Source: Streptomyces sp. LHD-70
GTDB lineage: Bacteria; Actinomycetota; Actinomycetes; Streptomycetales; Streptomycetaceae
DNA: 64,000 nt
Assembly: GCF_031157275.1 (NCBI RefSeq)
Contig: NZ_JAVIFW010000023.1
Location: 1-64,000, forward strand
Direction: 5' to 3'
Part shown: positions 42,714-51,324 of the stretch, piece after piece
How the letters are laid out: each line of letters begins with the position of its first letter
Numbering within the stretch: the stretch's first letter is position 1
The notes under the pieces: generated by a model
Told to the model about the DNA's origin: nothing
What the model saw: the letters and a program-made list of their open reading frames with translations, nothing else
The model's database searches: none
Translations under genes and position numbers: made by a program

Positions 42714-44032
42714 CGACGACTTTCCCGCCCGCCACCGGCCCGACCGCCTCGACCTCCTCGACCGCCCCCAGCACCCTGACCGCCCAGATCCCGGGCTCCA
42801 AGAGCCTCACCAACCGGGCCCTGCTGCTCGCCGCCGCCGCACCCGGCACGTCTCGGCTATGGGCGCCGCTGGTCAGCGACGACACCCTCGCCTTCCGCGA
42901 CGCCCTCACCCGCCTCGGCGTCCGCGTCCGCGCCACCCCCGACGACGAGTACTGGGAGATCACCGGCACCGGCCGCCCCCTCGGCGACGCCCGCATCTGG
43001 TGCGCCGACGCGGGCACGGCCGCCCGCTTCCTGCCCCCGTACGCGGCCACCGGGGAAGGGGAGTTCGTCTTCGACGGCTCCGCGCAGCTGCGCGCCCGAC
43101 CGCTGCGCCCGCTGGCCGACGCGCTCACCCGCCTCGGCGCGCGGGTCCGCGCCGACGGCCCCGGATCGCTGCCCCTGACGGTGTCCGCCACGGGCCTCGA
43201 CGGCGGCAGCATCGCCCTGGACGCCTCGACGAGCAGCCAGTACGTGACCGGGCTGCTGATCGCCGCGCCGCTCCTGCGCAGCCCGCTGACCCTCGCGGCC
43301 CGTGACCTGGTGAGCCGCCCGTACGTCGACATGACGCTCGCCCTGATGCGGCGCTTCGGCGCGACCGTCGAGGAGTCGGCCGACGGCTCGCTGACCGTCG
43401 GCCCCGGCGGCTACCGGCCCACGGACCTGGTGATCGAACCGGACGCGTCCACGGCCACGTATGTCTTCGCCGCGGCCGCCGCGACCGGACGGTCCGTCCG
43501 CGTACCGGGTCTCGGAAGGGCCAGCCTCCAGGGAGACTTGAGGTTCACGGACGCGTTGCGGCGGCTCGGCGCGCACGTCGAGGTCGCCTGTGACGCCACG
43601 ACCGTCACGGGCACCGGGCGGCTGCGCGGCGGCATCTCACTCGACATGGGCGAGATCTCCGACACGTTCATGACGCTCGCCGCGATCGCCCCGCTCGCCG
43701 ACGGCCCGGTCACGATCCGCGGCGTCGCCCACGCCCGCCTGAAGGAGTCGGACCGCGTCGCGGCGATGGCCCGCAACCTCGCGGCCTGCGGCATCCGCGT
43801 CGAGGAGGGCCCGGACCGGCTCACCGTGCACCCCGGGCTGCCGCGCCGGACGACGATCGCCTGCCACCGCGACCACCGCATCGCCATGGCCTTCTCGGTC
43901 CTCGGCCTCGCCGCCCCCGACACGATCTCCCTGGACGACCCCGGCTGCGTCAGCAAGACCTTTCCGGGCTTCCATGCGGAGTTCGGGCGGTTGTTTCCGG
44001 AGTATGAGCTGCCGTTGTGCGTGCGTAAGTGA
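42710..44032 (+). CDS. aroA: EPSP synthase (AroA), cluster copy
   Basis: A 440-residue 5-enolpyruvylshikimate-3-phosphate synthase: IPGSKSLTNRALLLAAAA, DAGTAARFLPPYAA, STSSQYVTGLL, RLKESDRVAAMARNL, HRDHRIAMAFSVLGLA. All substrate-site motifs are intact. Its position after the phz-like genes suggests it boosts chorismate supply for the pathway, separate from the housekeeping copy. Start ATG 42710 overlaps the transaldolase-like stop. The 3' end overlaps the convergent methyltransferase gene by 83 bp. Confidence 0.92.
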   Translation: MTTTFPPATGPTASTSSTAPSTLTAQIPGSKSLTNRALLLAAAAPGTSRLWAPLVSDDTLAFRDALTRLGVRVRATPDDEYWEITGTGRPLGDARIWCADAGTAARFLPPYAATGEGEFVFDGSAQLRARPLRPLADALTRLGARVRADGPGSLPLTVSATGLDGGSIALDASTSSQYVTGLLIAAPLLRSPLTLAARDLVSRPYVDMTLALMRRFGATVEESADGSLTVGPGGYRPTDLVIEPDASTATYVFAAAAATGRSVRVPGLGRASLQGDLRFTDALRRLGAHVEVACDATTVTGTGRLRGGISLDMGEISDTFMTLAAIAPLADGPVTIRGVAHARLKESDRVAAMARNLAACGIRVEEGPDRLTVHPGLPRRTTIACHRDHRIAMAFSVLGLAAPDTISLDDPGCVSKTFPGFHAEFGRLFPEYELPLCVRK

Positions 44033-45116
44033 CGTGCGGGACGGGCTGGTCCGGCCTGTCGAGCCAGACCGCCGTCCCCGCCCGGGTGACCGTGGCCCCA
44101 AACCGTTCCCGCACGGGCCGCCCGTTGCACAGCCACCAGTCGTACGCGTCCTCCACGACGTCCCACAGCCGCCCCGGCCCGGCCTGCCGCACGGTGCGGG
44201 TGCTCGCGCGGGCCCAGGATCCGTCGGCAGTCCACATGCGGCAGCCGGTGACCTGGCCGGTGTCGTCCAGGTCGGTTGAAGTTGCCGCGCCGGGCAGCGC
44301 GAGGGAGAGCAGAAACGGGAACGAGTCGCTGCCTGCGGGCACGGCCGGGTCGAGTCCGGTGAGCCGCTCGTCCGCCGTGCCGGGGTCGCCCGGATACGGA
44401 GCGGCTCCGGTTTCGTCCGCGGCCCGTACGCCCATGAAGTACGAGGGCGTACGCAGGAATTGACCGGCTGCGGTGCCGTCGTCGCCGACGACCAGGCGTG
44501 CGGTCCCCGACCCGAGCGGGCAGACGATCAGGCCGCCCGGCCGGACCTGCCGCACCCATGGGTACGGGACGGCCGTGAATCCGCAGGTGGCGATGAGCCG
44601 GTCGTACGGGGCCCGGGCCGCGTGCCCGGCGCGGCCGTCGCCGGTGCGGACGGTGGGCGTCTGGCCGCAGGCGCGTAGTCGTACGTCGGCCAGCAGGGCG
44701 AGACCCGGGTCGACCTCGATGGTCGTGACATTCGCCGAGCCGAGACGGGCGGCGAGCAGCGCGGCGTTGTACCCGGTGCCGGTGGCGACCTCGAGGACGG
44801 TCAGGCCGTCTGTCACGTCCAGGGCGTGCAGCATGGCCAGCATCAGGCCGGGAGCGGTCGAGGACGAGGTGGCCACGCCGTCGGTCAGCTGCGTCACGAG
44901 GGCCTCGTCGGTGTAGACGAGCGACAGCCAGTCCGCGTGCACTGCGGTGAGGGGCGGCTCGTCCGGCCCGGTGTGGATCTCCGGGACGAAGACGTGCCGG
45001 GGCACCTTCTCGAACGCCGTACGCCATGCCGGGTCGGTCAAGTCACCGTTGGCTGCCAGGAGTTCGGCCAGGGCGGTGCGCCTGCGGCGGGCTTCTTCGG
45101 GGTCGTGGGGTGTCAT
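43950..45116 (-). CDS. PIMT-like SAM-dependent methyltransferase
   Basis: A 388-residue methyltransferase of the protein-L-isoaspartate O-methyltransferase type: VPRHVFVPEI, TDGVATSSSTAPGLMLAMLHAL, the SAM loop VLEVATGTGYNAALLA, TIEVDPGL, RLIATCGFTAVPYPWVRQVRPGG. It is longer than classical PIMT (about 220 residues), with a C-terminal extension of some 150 residues seen in actinobacterial enzymes linked to peptide modification. Last gene of a four-gene minus-strand operon. No precursor peptide was recognised nearby. Confidence 0.82.
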   Translation of the reverse strand: MTPHDPEEARRRRTALAELLAANGDLTDPAWRTAFEKVPRHVFVPEIHTGPDEPPLTAVHADWLSLVYTDEALVTQLTDGVATSSSTAPGLMLAMLHALDVTDGLTVLEVATGTGYNAALLAARLGSANVTTIEVDPGLALLADVRLRACGQTPTVRTGDGRAGHAARAPYDRLIATCGFTAVPYPWVRQVRPGGLIVCPLGSGTARLVVGDDGTAAGQFLRTPSYFMGVRAADETGAAPYPGDPGTADERLTGLDPAVPAGSDSFPFLLSLALPGAATSTDLDDTGQVTGCRMWTADGSWARASTRTVRQAGPGRLWDVVEDAYDWWLCNGRPVRERFGATVTRAGTAVWLDRPDQPVPHVTYARTTAAHTPETTARTPHGSPERSC

Positions 45117-45135
45117 GTGAGGTGGGGCCGGCGGG

Positions 45136-45930
45136 TCAGGCGGCGGCCCGTAGCCGGGTGTCGTGGACGGTGAGGGCCTGGAAGCCGGCGGCTATGTCCT
45201 GCGGGCCGAGTGTCGCCAATGCCCACAGGGCACTGATCCGCCAACCGGAGGACCAGATGCCGGTAGTCGGCGGCCGGAACAGCGCCACGGCGATGTTCTG
45301 GGCCGCGAACGGGGCGGGGTCGAGATAGGTCATGCCGCCGGTCCCGCACAGATACGCGCGGGCGCCGGTCGCGGCGGCCAGGTCGGCGAGCCGGACGGAG
45401 CGACCCGGTCGGGCGGGCAGGCTGCTGCTGGTGAGGATCTGGCCCTGCCAACCGAGGAGGTCCAGCAAGACGCGAGTGGACATCTCGGCGACCTTCGTGG
45501 TCCGTCCGGTGGTGAAGGTGTCCAGCAGGGGGTCCAGGGCCTGGGCGAGGGCGGGCCAGTGGGGGCTGGCCGCATAGTGCTGCCGCAGCATCCCTGCGGT
45601 CCTGCGGCGGGCCAGGTTCGCGTCGTCGATGAGCGCGTCCCGGATGAGGGTGGGCCGCCCGTTCGGTAGGTGGGTGGGGATGGTGAGCCACTGGTGGAGG
45701 GCCGGGTCGTCGAGGGCGGCGAGGCGGGCTCGGTGCTGGTGGTCGCGGCGGGTGAACTGGACGTCGTCGAGGACGATCCAGTAGTCCGCCGCGAACAGCT
45801 TGGCCAGCGTGGTCAGCCGGGGCAGGAAGTTCGGCTGGTGGATCGCGCACAGCCCGTCGAGGGCAGGCAGGTCACGGGTTGATGAGGCGGCTGGTGAAGC
45901 CGTCGCGGATGAGGGATTCGTACGCGGCAT
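45136..45930 (-). CDS. WbqC-family protein
   Basis: A 264-residue WbqC-like protein: CAIHQPNFLPRLTTLAKLFAADYWIVLDDVQFTRRDHQHRARL (family signature IHQPxYLP...D), WLTIPTH, CGTGGMTYLDPAPF. WbqC proteins occur in polysaccharide and natural-product loci; their activity is poorly defined, though some modify amino sugars or glycine-derived groups. ATG 45930 is chosen for its ggagg five bases upstream, though it overlaps the YdcF gene by 59 bp. Confidence 0.8.
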   Translation of the reverse strand: MPRTNPSSATASPAASSTRDLPALDGLCAIHQPNFLPRLTTLAKLFAADYWIVLDDVQFTRRDHQHRARLAALDDPALHQWLTIPTHLPNGRPTLIRDALIDDANLARRRTAGMLRQHYAASPHWPALAQALDPLLDTFTTGRTTKVAEMSTRVLLDLLGWQGQILTSSSLPARPGRSVRLADLAAATGARAYLCGTGGMTYLDPAPFAAQNIAVALFRPPTTGIWSSGWRISALWALATLGPQDIAAGFQALTVHDTRLRAAA

Positions 45931-46540
45931 GCACGTCCTCCGGGACCTCCTGCTCGATGGCGAACCCGAGCTTCGGATACTCGATGACCCGCTGGAGGTC
46001 GCCGACGAGCATGTCCAGGACGAGCTTCTCGTCACCGATGGACTTCAGATAGTCGTCGAACTCCAGCGGCTCCGACGCGCAGAGGATCTCGACGTCGGGC
46101 CACAGCTTGCGGGCGGTCGCGAACGATCGCCTTTCCATATAGGGCTTGGAGACCAGCAACACCGTCTTGGGGTGGATGCCGGCGGCGGCGAGGACCTCGC
46201 GGGAGAGGGTGATGTTCTGCCCGGTGTTCGTCGCGTTGGGCTCCAGCAGGATCGCCTCGGCGGGGACGCCGAGTTCGATGGCGTGCTCGCGGAAGTGGAC
46301 CGCCTCGCCGCGCGGGAAGACCTTGGCGGTGGTGGGGCTGTTGCCGCCGGTGAACACCAGGGTCGTGAAGTGCCCGGAGCGATACAGCTCGGCGGTATGG
46401 GCGGCGACGCCGAGGTCGTGGCTGCCCAGTCCGATCGCCACGTTGACGGGGCGCAGCTCGTGCTGCATCTGGTGGTAGTCCCAGATCAGTTTGGCCTTGC
46501 GCCACTGGTCCTCGGTGATGCCTTGCTGGTCGTTGCTCAC
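45872..46540 (-). CDS. YdcF-family (DUF218) protein
   Basis: A 222-residue YdcF/DUF218 protein: VAIGLGSHDLGVAAHTAELYRSGHF, LVFTGGNSPTT, EPNATNTGQNITLSREVL, VLLVSKPYMERRSFATA. Members bind nucleotides or SAM; the function is not settled. I choose GTG 46540 (agggagaaacgc upstream); GTG 46558 would overlap the upstream stop. No membrane anchor, so it is the cytoplasmic subtype. Confidence 0.82.
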   Translation of the reverse strand: MSNDQQGITEDQWRKAKLIWDYHQMQHELRPVNVAIGLGSHDLGVAAHTAELYRSGHFTTLVFTGGNSPTTAKVFPRGEAVHFREHAIELGVPAEAILLEPNATNTGQNITLSREVLAAAGIHPKTVLLVSKPYMERRSFATARKLWPDVEILCASEPLEFDDYLKSIGDEKLVLDMLVGDLQRVIEYPKLGFAIEQEVPEDVHAAYESLIRDGFTSRLINP

Positions 46541-46554
46541 GCGTTTCTCCCTGG

Positions 46555-47658
46555 TCACCGTTGCCGGGGGCCGGTCGGCCCCTCGCTCCTGGCCTTGATG
46601 CCCTCGATACTGCGCAGTTGGTGCACAAGTCCGTACTGCGCGGCCACCTTGGCGGCCTGGTCGAGGATGAGGAGTCCATCATCCCGAGTCGCCGCATCGG
46701 AGAGCAGGATGTGGCCATGAGCGGTGTCCAGTCGTACGCGTTGCATCGGTGAGTCGGTCGTCCCGCTGCTACGGGCGATGTCGATGAAGTGCAGGGCCTG
46801 GGTGAGGTCGTCGGCGCCGCGGCGGGCGAGGGCGAGCTTCTGGTGGGCCACCGACCAGTCGTCCGGTTCGGTGAGGTCCTCGAAGTCGCGGGTCGCCGCC
46901 TGCATGACGCGGGTCGCATAGTCGTGCTGGCCGTCCTTGCTCAGCGCGGTCCCCACCCACAGCCTCGCACGGGCCCGGTCGCGGCGGGAGAGCCTGTAAT
47001 CGACGGCGAGGGTCTCGTAGTTGCGGGCGGCGATCTCCAGCTTCCCGGACATCTCGGTGACGACCGCGAGGGACAGGTCGAGCTGGGCGACGCGGCGGGG
47101 GATGTCGAGCTGGGTGAAGACCGCGCGGGCGCCGGCATAGGAGTGCTGGGCGGACAGCGGGCCCAGGACAACGCCCTGGTCGCGCTTGAGGTCGCCGAGC
47201 AGGGCGGTGGAGCGGGCGAAGAGATACAGGCCCTTCTCGTCCAGCTCGCAAGCCTTGAATCGGCTCAGCCACCTAGTGAGGAGGCTGTCGGCGAAGGTGA
47301 AGTTCTGCCGGGACAGGGCGACCACGACGCGGTCGAGGTCGTCGGCCCAGGACTCGTATTCCCAGGTTCTGGGACCGGAGGCGGTGACGCGGCGTCGGCC
47401 GGCGTTCTGCACCGGGCTGGTCATCTCGGACAGGAGCGTTTCGAACCGCAGGTGGACAGCGGCGTCCGCGCGGCCGAGGGCGGTGTCGAGGATGGCCTGG
47501 GTGTCGGGTCTGGGCTCGGTGTCGGCGAGCTTGCTCTCCCACTTGGAGACGGTCGCGACGGCCAGGCCGAGATGCTCGGCGAAGGCCCGCACGCTCATCC
47601 GCAGAGCCAGTCGCAGGGCCTTGGCCTCCAGGCCGGTCCAGTGGTGCACGATCGCCAC
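46555..47658 (-). CDS. XRE regulator with TPR-like sensor domain
   Basis: A 367-residue protein: N-terminal XRE HTH (LALRMSVRAFAEHLGLAVATVSKWESK) and a long helical, TPR-like C-terminus (LLTRWLSRFKACELDEKGLYLFARSTALLGDLKRDQG, RARLWVGTALSKDGQHDYATRVMQAA). This architecture is common for Streptomyces regulators placed beside small accessory gene sets. GTG 47658 with gggagtg upstream. First gene of the minus-strand operon; its divergent promoter is shared with the plus-strand operon at 47814, which it may control. Confidence 0.85.
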   Translation of the reverse strand: MAIVHHWTGLEAKALRLALRMSVRAFAEHLGLAVATVSKWESKLADTEPRPDTQAILDTALGRADAAVHLRFETLLSEMTSPVQNAGRRRVTASGPRTWEYESWADDLDRVVVALSRQNFTFADSLLTRWLSRFKACELDEKGLYLFARSTALLGDLKRDQGVVLGPLSAQHSYAGARAVFTQLDIPRRVAQLDLSLAVVTEMSGKLEIAARNYETLAVDYRLSRRDRARARLWVGTALSKDGQHDYATRVMQAATRDFEDLTEPDDWSVAHQKLALARRGADDLTQALHFIDIARSSGTTDSPMQRVRLDTAHGHILLSDAATRDDGLLILDQAAKVAAQYGLVHQLRSIEGIKARSEGPTGPRQR

Positions 47659-47813
47659 GCCTCACTCCCTTCCACCAGTCATCGAAGCACGGAGAGTGCA
47701 GGCAGCGGGACGGAAGTGGAACGGAAGTAGAACGGCCGGTGATTGGCCGCGAGTTGGCCGGACGCCACGATCAGAGCGTCACCACTTGTCGAGTCTTTTG
47801 GACGGTCCTGAGC

Positions 47814-48239
47814 ATGGAACCCCTCACGGAGCATCGCCCGGTCAGCGGCCCGGTCGTTTACGGCTTCCTGCGGCTGGTGCGGGTCTCCCCAGCGCGGCAG
47901 GACGCCCTGGTCGCCTCGCTCGCCGAGTACTGCCGCAGCCACGAACTGCAGTTGTCCGGCGTCTTCACCGACCGCGACGCGTCCGCCGGGCCCGCCTCAG
48001 CGGCGTTCACCGGGCTGCTGGACGTGCTCGCGTTGCCAGACGTCTATGGCGTCGTCGCCCCGGCCATGTCGCACCTGGGGCCGAAGGCCATAGCCGCTGA
48101 ACGTGGGCGGCGGATCGAAGCGGCTGGCTCGCGGCTGCTGTTGGTCCGCAAGCCACGCACGGCCCACGACTCCGTCTCCCGCAGTGGTCCTGTCCGCCGC
48201 CACTCCGGCACCACCCGCGTCCTGGACGCCGAGTCATGA
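47814..48239 (+). CDS. Serine-recombinase N-terminal-like protein, probably non-catalytic
   Basis: A 141-residue protein with the resolvase-domain pattern (VYGFLRLVRVSPARQDALVASLAEYCRSHELQLSGVFTDRDASAGPASAAFTGLLDVL, GVVAPAMSHLGPKAIA) but no DNA-binding domain. The usual YxRVS catalytic serine position reads FLRLV. Such truncated resolvase-like proteins occur beside HATPase and XRE genes in Streptomyces; a regulatory role is more likely than recombination. ATG 47814; the stop overlaps the next start (ATGA). Confidence 0.65.
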   Translation: MEPLTEHRPVSGPVVYGFLRLVRVSPARQDALVASLAEYCRSHELQLSGVFTDRDASAGPASAAFTGLLDVLALPDVYGVVAPAMSHLGPKAIAAERGRRIEAAGSRLLLVRKPRTAHDSVSRSGPVRRHSGTTRVLDAES

Positions 48240-48649
48240 GGACCGTGATGACCAAGACAGCCCAGCGGTTCTTCGACGCGCGGCCCGAGTCGGTCGGCCA
48301 GGCACGGTCCTTCACCTCCGAGGCCCTGGCCAACTGGGGCCTGCCGGACTGCGCCGAGGACGTCCGGCTCTGCGTCTCCGAGCTCGCCACCAACGCCCTG
48401 GTTCACGGCACCGCCCCCGGCCACGGCTTTCTGGTCAAGCTCGACGCCGACGAGGAAGTCGTACGCCTGGAGGTGCACGACAGCCGCCGCCAGCACCCCG
48501 AAGCCCGGCAGGCCGCCAGCACGGACACCTCCGGGCGCGGGCTGATCCTGGTGGACGCGCTCGCCGACCGCTGGGGAGTCGAGGACCGCACCCCGTTCGG
48601 GAAGATCGTCTGGTCCTGCTTCAAGACCGTGGGAGGCACGACACGATGA
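48236..48649 (+). CDS. HATPase, anti-sigma-factor/RsbW-like kinase
   Basis: A 137-residue GHKL ATPase: N box VCVSELATNALVHGTA-type region (LCVSELATNALVHGT), and G2 box TSGRGLILVDALADRWGV. Streptomyces encodes many such single-domain proteins, which act as serine kinases on anti-anti-sigma factors or have unknown partners. Coupled to genes on both sides by ATGA overlaps, so it acts with this cassette. A second start at 48248 is possible. Confidence 0.85.
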   Translation: MRTVMTKTAQRFFDARPESVGQARSFTSEALANWGLPDCAEDVRLCVSELATNALVHGTAPGHGFLVKLDADEEVVRLEVHDSRRQHPEARQAASTDTSGRGLILVDALADRWGVEDRTPFGKIVWSCFKTVGGTTR

Positions 48650-48918
48650 GCGTCCTGCTTACTCCGCACGGCTCTGAACTGCGGCTGCCGGCGTCCCTCG
48701 CCGCCTGGACCTGGCCCGGCACCCGCCCGGACGGCCGCGAGATCGCGCACATCCTGATCACCCACACCCCAGCCCTGACCGGCTCGGGCACCGCTGAGAC
48801 GGCCGAGGCCCGGATGCGACGGCTGTCCACCCGTCGGCCCTGGACCGAACAGGTCGCCCGCAGCGGCGAGGCAATCCTCCTACTCGGGCCGGACCCCCTG
48901 CCACAGTCCGCCCGCTGA
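48646..48918 (+). CDS. Hypothetical protein, apparent C-terminal frameshift
   Basis: A 90-residue protein of unknown function (LLTPHGSELRLPASLAAWTWPGTRPDGREIAHILITHTPALTG...TEQVARSGEAILLLGPDPLPQSAR). Directly after its TGA, a +1 frame (48917-48997) reads DAAKVDAYLDAAVAADRLLFGRARTR then stops, a plausible continuation. The gene is probably truncated by a one-base change near 48910, or recoded. Cytoplasmic, no known domain. Confidence 0.55.
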   Translation: MSVLLTPHGSELRLPASLAAWTWPGTRPDGREIAHILITHTPALTGSGTAETAEARMRRLSTRRPWTEQVARSGEAILLLGPDPLPQSAR

Positions 48919-49049
48919 CGCCGCCAAGGTCGACGCCTACCTGGATGCAGCGGTCGCAGCCGACCGGCTGCTGTTCGGACGTGCCCGTACCCGCTGAACC
49001 CGCATCTCCTCGCACGGCCCCCGGACGGAACAGATGAGAGGGAACTGCC

Positions 49050-50171
49050 ATGGAAACCTTCGAACGCGCCCGGCTGGACGCCTACTTCGCCCGGATCGCC
49101 GCCCAGTTCGCCCCGGGTGAGCAGACGGCGTCGTTCCTCATCACACATCTGCTGGCCGAGCGTCCCGCGTTCGTCCGCGCGGTCGCCGCGATGACCCGGC
49201 TCACCGCGGTGCTGCCCAAGCCGAAGTCCGTCCACCCGGCCGCGAAGCGCGAGGTCGAGCAGACGCACATGGTCGACACCCTCGCCCGCGAATTGTTCGC
49301 CGAGGCCGACGACGCGTTGGACTACCTCGAATCCCGTGCCGCCGACCGGACAGTCACCCTGCTGGACGTCGGCGGCTACTTCGCCCCCAGCCTCGCCGAC
49401 GTCCACAACCGCTTCACCGGCCAGCTCACCGGGGTGATCGAGGACACCGAGAACGGGCACCGCCGCTACGAGGACCTCGACAAACTGCCCTGCCCCGTCA
49501 TCTCCGTCGCCCGCTCACCGCTGAAGGACCCCGAAGACTTCCTCGTCGGCCAGTCCGTAGTCTTCTCCACCGAGGCCGTCATGCGCGATCGCGGTGACAT
49601 CCTCCACGGCCGCCCCGCCCTGGTGATCGGCTTCGGCAAGCTCGGCAGCTCGATTGCCCGCCTCCTGCACGCCAAAGGCGTCCAGGTCACCGTCTTCGAC
49701 ATCGACCCCGTCCGCCGCACCCAGGCCCTCTCCCAAGGCTTCACCGTCGCCCGCGACCGCGAAGCCGCCCTGACCGGCGCCGGCCTGGTCCTCTGCGCGA
49801 CCGGCGCCGTCTCCCTGCGCGGCGAGGACTTCTCCCACCTGCGTAATGGCGCCTACATCGCCACCGTCACCAGCAGCGAGGACGAACTCGACCTCGCCGG
49901 ACTCCCCGATGTCTACACCCGCACCCAGGTCGGCGACCACGTCACCCGCTACCAGACCACCGGCCACTACTTCTATCTGGCGAACGGCGGCAACGCCGTC
50001 AACTTCATCCACGGCGCCAGCGTTGGGCCGTTCATCTTCCTGGTCCAGGCCGAGATCCTCGCCGCGATCAGGATGCTCACCCGCGGCGACCTCGCCCCCG
50101 GCATTCATGAGGTCCCCGCATCCGACCGCGAAGCCATCGCGGCGACCTGGCTCTCCTACTTCAACAGGTGA
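49050..50171 (+). CDS. S-adenosylhomocysteine-hydrolase-like NAD-binding protein
   Basis: A 373-residue protein. The C-terminal half has an AdoHcy-hydrolase-like Rossmann domain: ALVIGFGKLGSSIARLLHAKGVQVTVFDIDPVRR, LVLCATGAVSLRGEDFSHLRNGAYIATVTS and the HYFYLANGGNAVNFIHGA segment. The N-terminal substrate domain is much shorter and divergent (about 160 residues). True AdoHcy hydrolases are about 430-490 residues, so the substrate may differ. With a methyltransferase and a NUDIX gene in the same cassette, a role in SAM-linked metabolism is plausible. ATG 49050 with gaggga upstream. Confidence 0.78.
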   Translation: METFERARLDAYFARIAAQFAPGEQTASFLITHLLAERPAFVRAVAAMTRLTAVLPKPKSVHPAAKREVEQTHMVDTLARELFAEADDALDYLESRAADRTVTLLDVGGYFAPSLADVHNRFTGQLTGVIEDTENGHRRYEDLDKLPCPVISVARSPLKDPEDFLVGQSVVFSTEAVMRDRGDILHGRPALVIGFGKLGSSIARLLHAKGVQVTVFDIDPVRRTQALSQGFTVARDREAALTGAGLVLCATGAVSLRGEDFSHLRNGAYIATVTSSEDELDLAGLPDVYTRTQVGDHVTRYQTTGHYFYLANGGNAVNFIHGASVGPFIFLVQAEILAAIRMLTRGDLAPGIHEVPASDREAIAATWLSYFNR

Positions 50172-50176
50172 TCACC

Positions 50177-50719
50177 ATGACCATCACGGCCAACCACATC
50201 CGCACCACCATCGCCGCCTACCTCGACGAACACCCCGAGGACAAGGGCGAGCTCGGCGTCGTCCTCGGCCTCCTGGACGACGGCGACGACCTCACCAACC
50301 GCAAGACCCTGCCCGGCCACGTCACCGCAGGGGCCATCCTCGTCGGACCCGACGGGCGCATCCTGCACATTCTCCACAACGTGACCCAGAAGTGGCTTTT
50401 GCCCGGCGGTCATCTGGAGCCCTCGGATGAGACGCTCTTGCGGGCCGCAGGCCGCGAACTCGCAGAGGAGACCGGCGTCCCGCCCCACGTCGTCACCCCG
50501 CACGGCGAGACTCCGCTCCACATCGACATCCACCCCATCGACATCAACCCCGCCAAGGGCGAGCCCGCCCACCAGCACTTCGACTTCCGCTTCCTCTTCC
50601 GCACCACCGCCGACATCGGCGAACTCCAGGCCGAAGAAGTCTCCGACGCTGCCTGGCGAACGGTCGGCGCCCTCCACGACCAGGGGTTGGGTCAGCGCGT
50701 CGCCCAAGCACTGCGTTGA
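50177..50719 (+). CDS. NUDIX hydrolase
   Basis: A 180-residue NUDIX protein. The box reads GGHLEPSDETLLRAAGRELAEETGV, with ELAEETG intact and one extra residue before the first Glu. It follows an N-terminal helical part (IRTTIAAYLDEHPEDKGELGVVLGLL). It hydrolyses a nucleoside-diphosphate-linked substrate. ATG 50177 uses an aggtga site; GTG 50168, overlapping the previous stop, is the alternative. Last gene of the plus-strand half of the cassette. Confidence 0.85.
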   Translation: MTITANHIRTTIAAYLDEHPEDKGELGVVLGLLDDGDDLTNRKTLPGHVTAGAILVGPDGRILHILHNVTQKWLLPGGHLEPSDETLLRAAGRELAEETGVPPHVVTPHGETPLHIDIHPIDINPAKGEPAHQHFDFRFLFRTTADIGELQAEEVSDAAWRTVGALHDQGLGQRVAQALR

Positions 50720-51268
50720 CCCCAAGGTCGGCCGCTGCGCCTTCGACCCCCGACGCGCGCGGGGGCGGCCTCCCAGCCCGCCCAGCGACAGGCCGCCAAG
50801 AGTGGCTTTTCGCCGCTATCTCGACGGCGGACCCGAGGTCTCTCTCGATGGCTGGAGCCGTTCCTGATCTCCGGGGGTAGCGGCTGCCCCGGACGGCCGC
50901 CATGCTCCAGCGGCTTCCTGTCCATGCAGGTCGAGCGGCAGCTCGAACTCGCCCACCTCGTCTAGGTGGACCAGAAATATCGCAGGCCGAGGGTGCGTGG
51001 CTGTTTCGCGTGGCGCTGATCGTGGGCGGGCGCGCTTTCCCGGTGAGAGGGATGCGCGCATCAGGGGTGGACGCCCGCCCCCGCCCGCACCTGACACATC
51101 ACCGCCGCAGCCCTTGGCCCCCACGCCCATGCGGAGGACGATGAAGGTGTGGGGGGAGACAGCCGACGTCGATGCCCCCGTACCCGGCTGCCTCCCCCAC
51201 ACGAACCCGTACGAAGCCCACACGAACCCGTACGAACCCCGTACGAAGCTCGCGCAGCCCCCCAGACA
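50720..51268. other. Intergenic region after the cassette
   Basis: No gene is seen. It includes acgaacccgtacgaa-type direct repeats (about 51200-51248). Confidence 0.55.
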
Positions 51269-51314
51269 GCGGCGGCCGTGCCCCCTCTCCCCCCGTCGAG
51301 GGCACGGCCGCCGC
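51269..51314 (-). terminator. Terminator downstream of pabAB-like gene
   Basis: A 15-bp perfect stem gcggcggccgtgccc/gggcacggccgccgc with a 16-base loop, 11 bp past the synthase stop. Confidence 0.8.
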
Positions 51315-51324
51315 TTCTTCGTTG

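Noticed and set aside
43950..45116. RiPP cluster with ATP-grasp maturase
   Set aside because: The PIMT-like enzyme suggested it, but no ATP-grasp gene or precursor peptide was found nearby.
47814..48239. Active serine recombinase or invertible switch
   Set aside because: The catalytic-serine motif and the DNA-binding domain are missing and no inverted recombination sites were seen.
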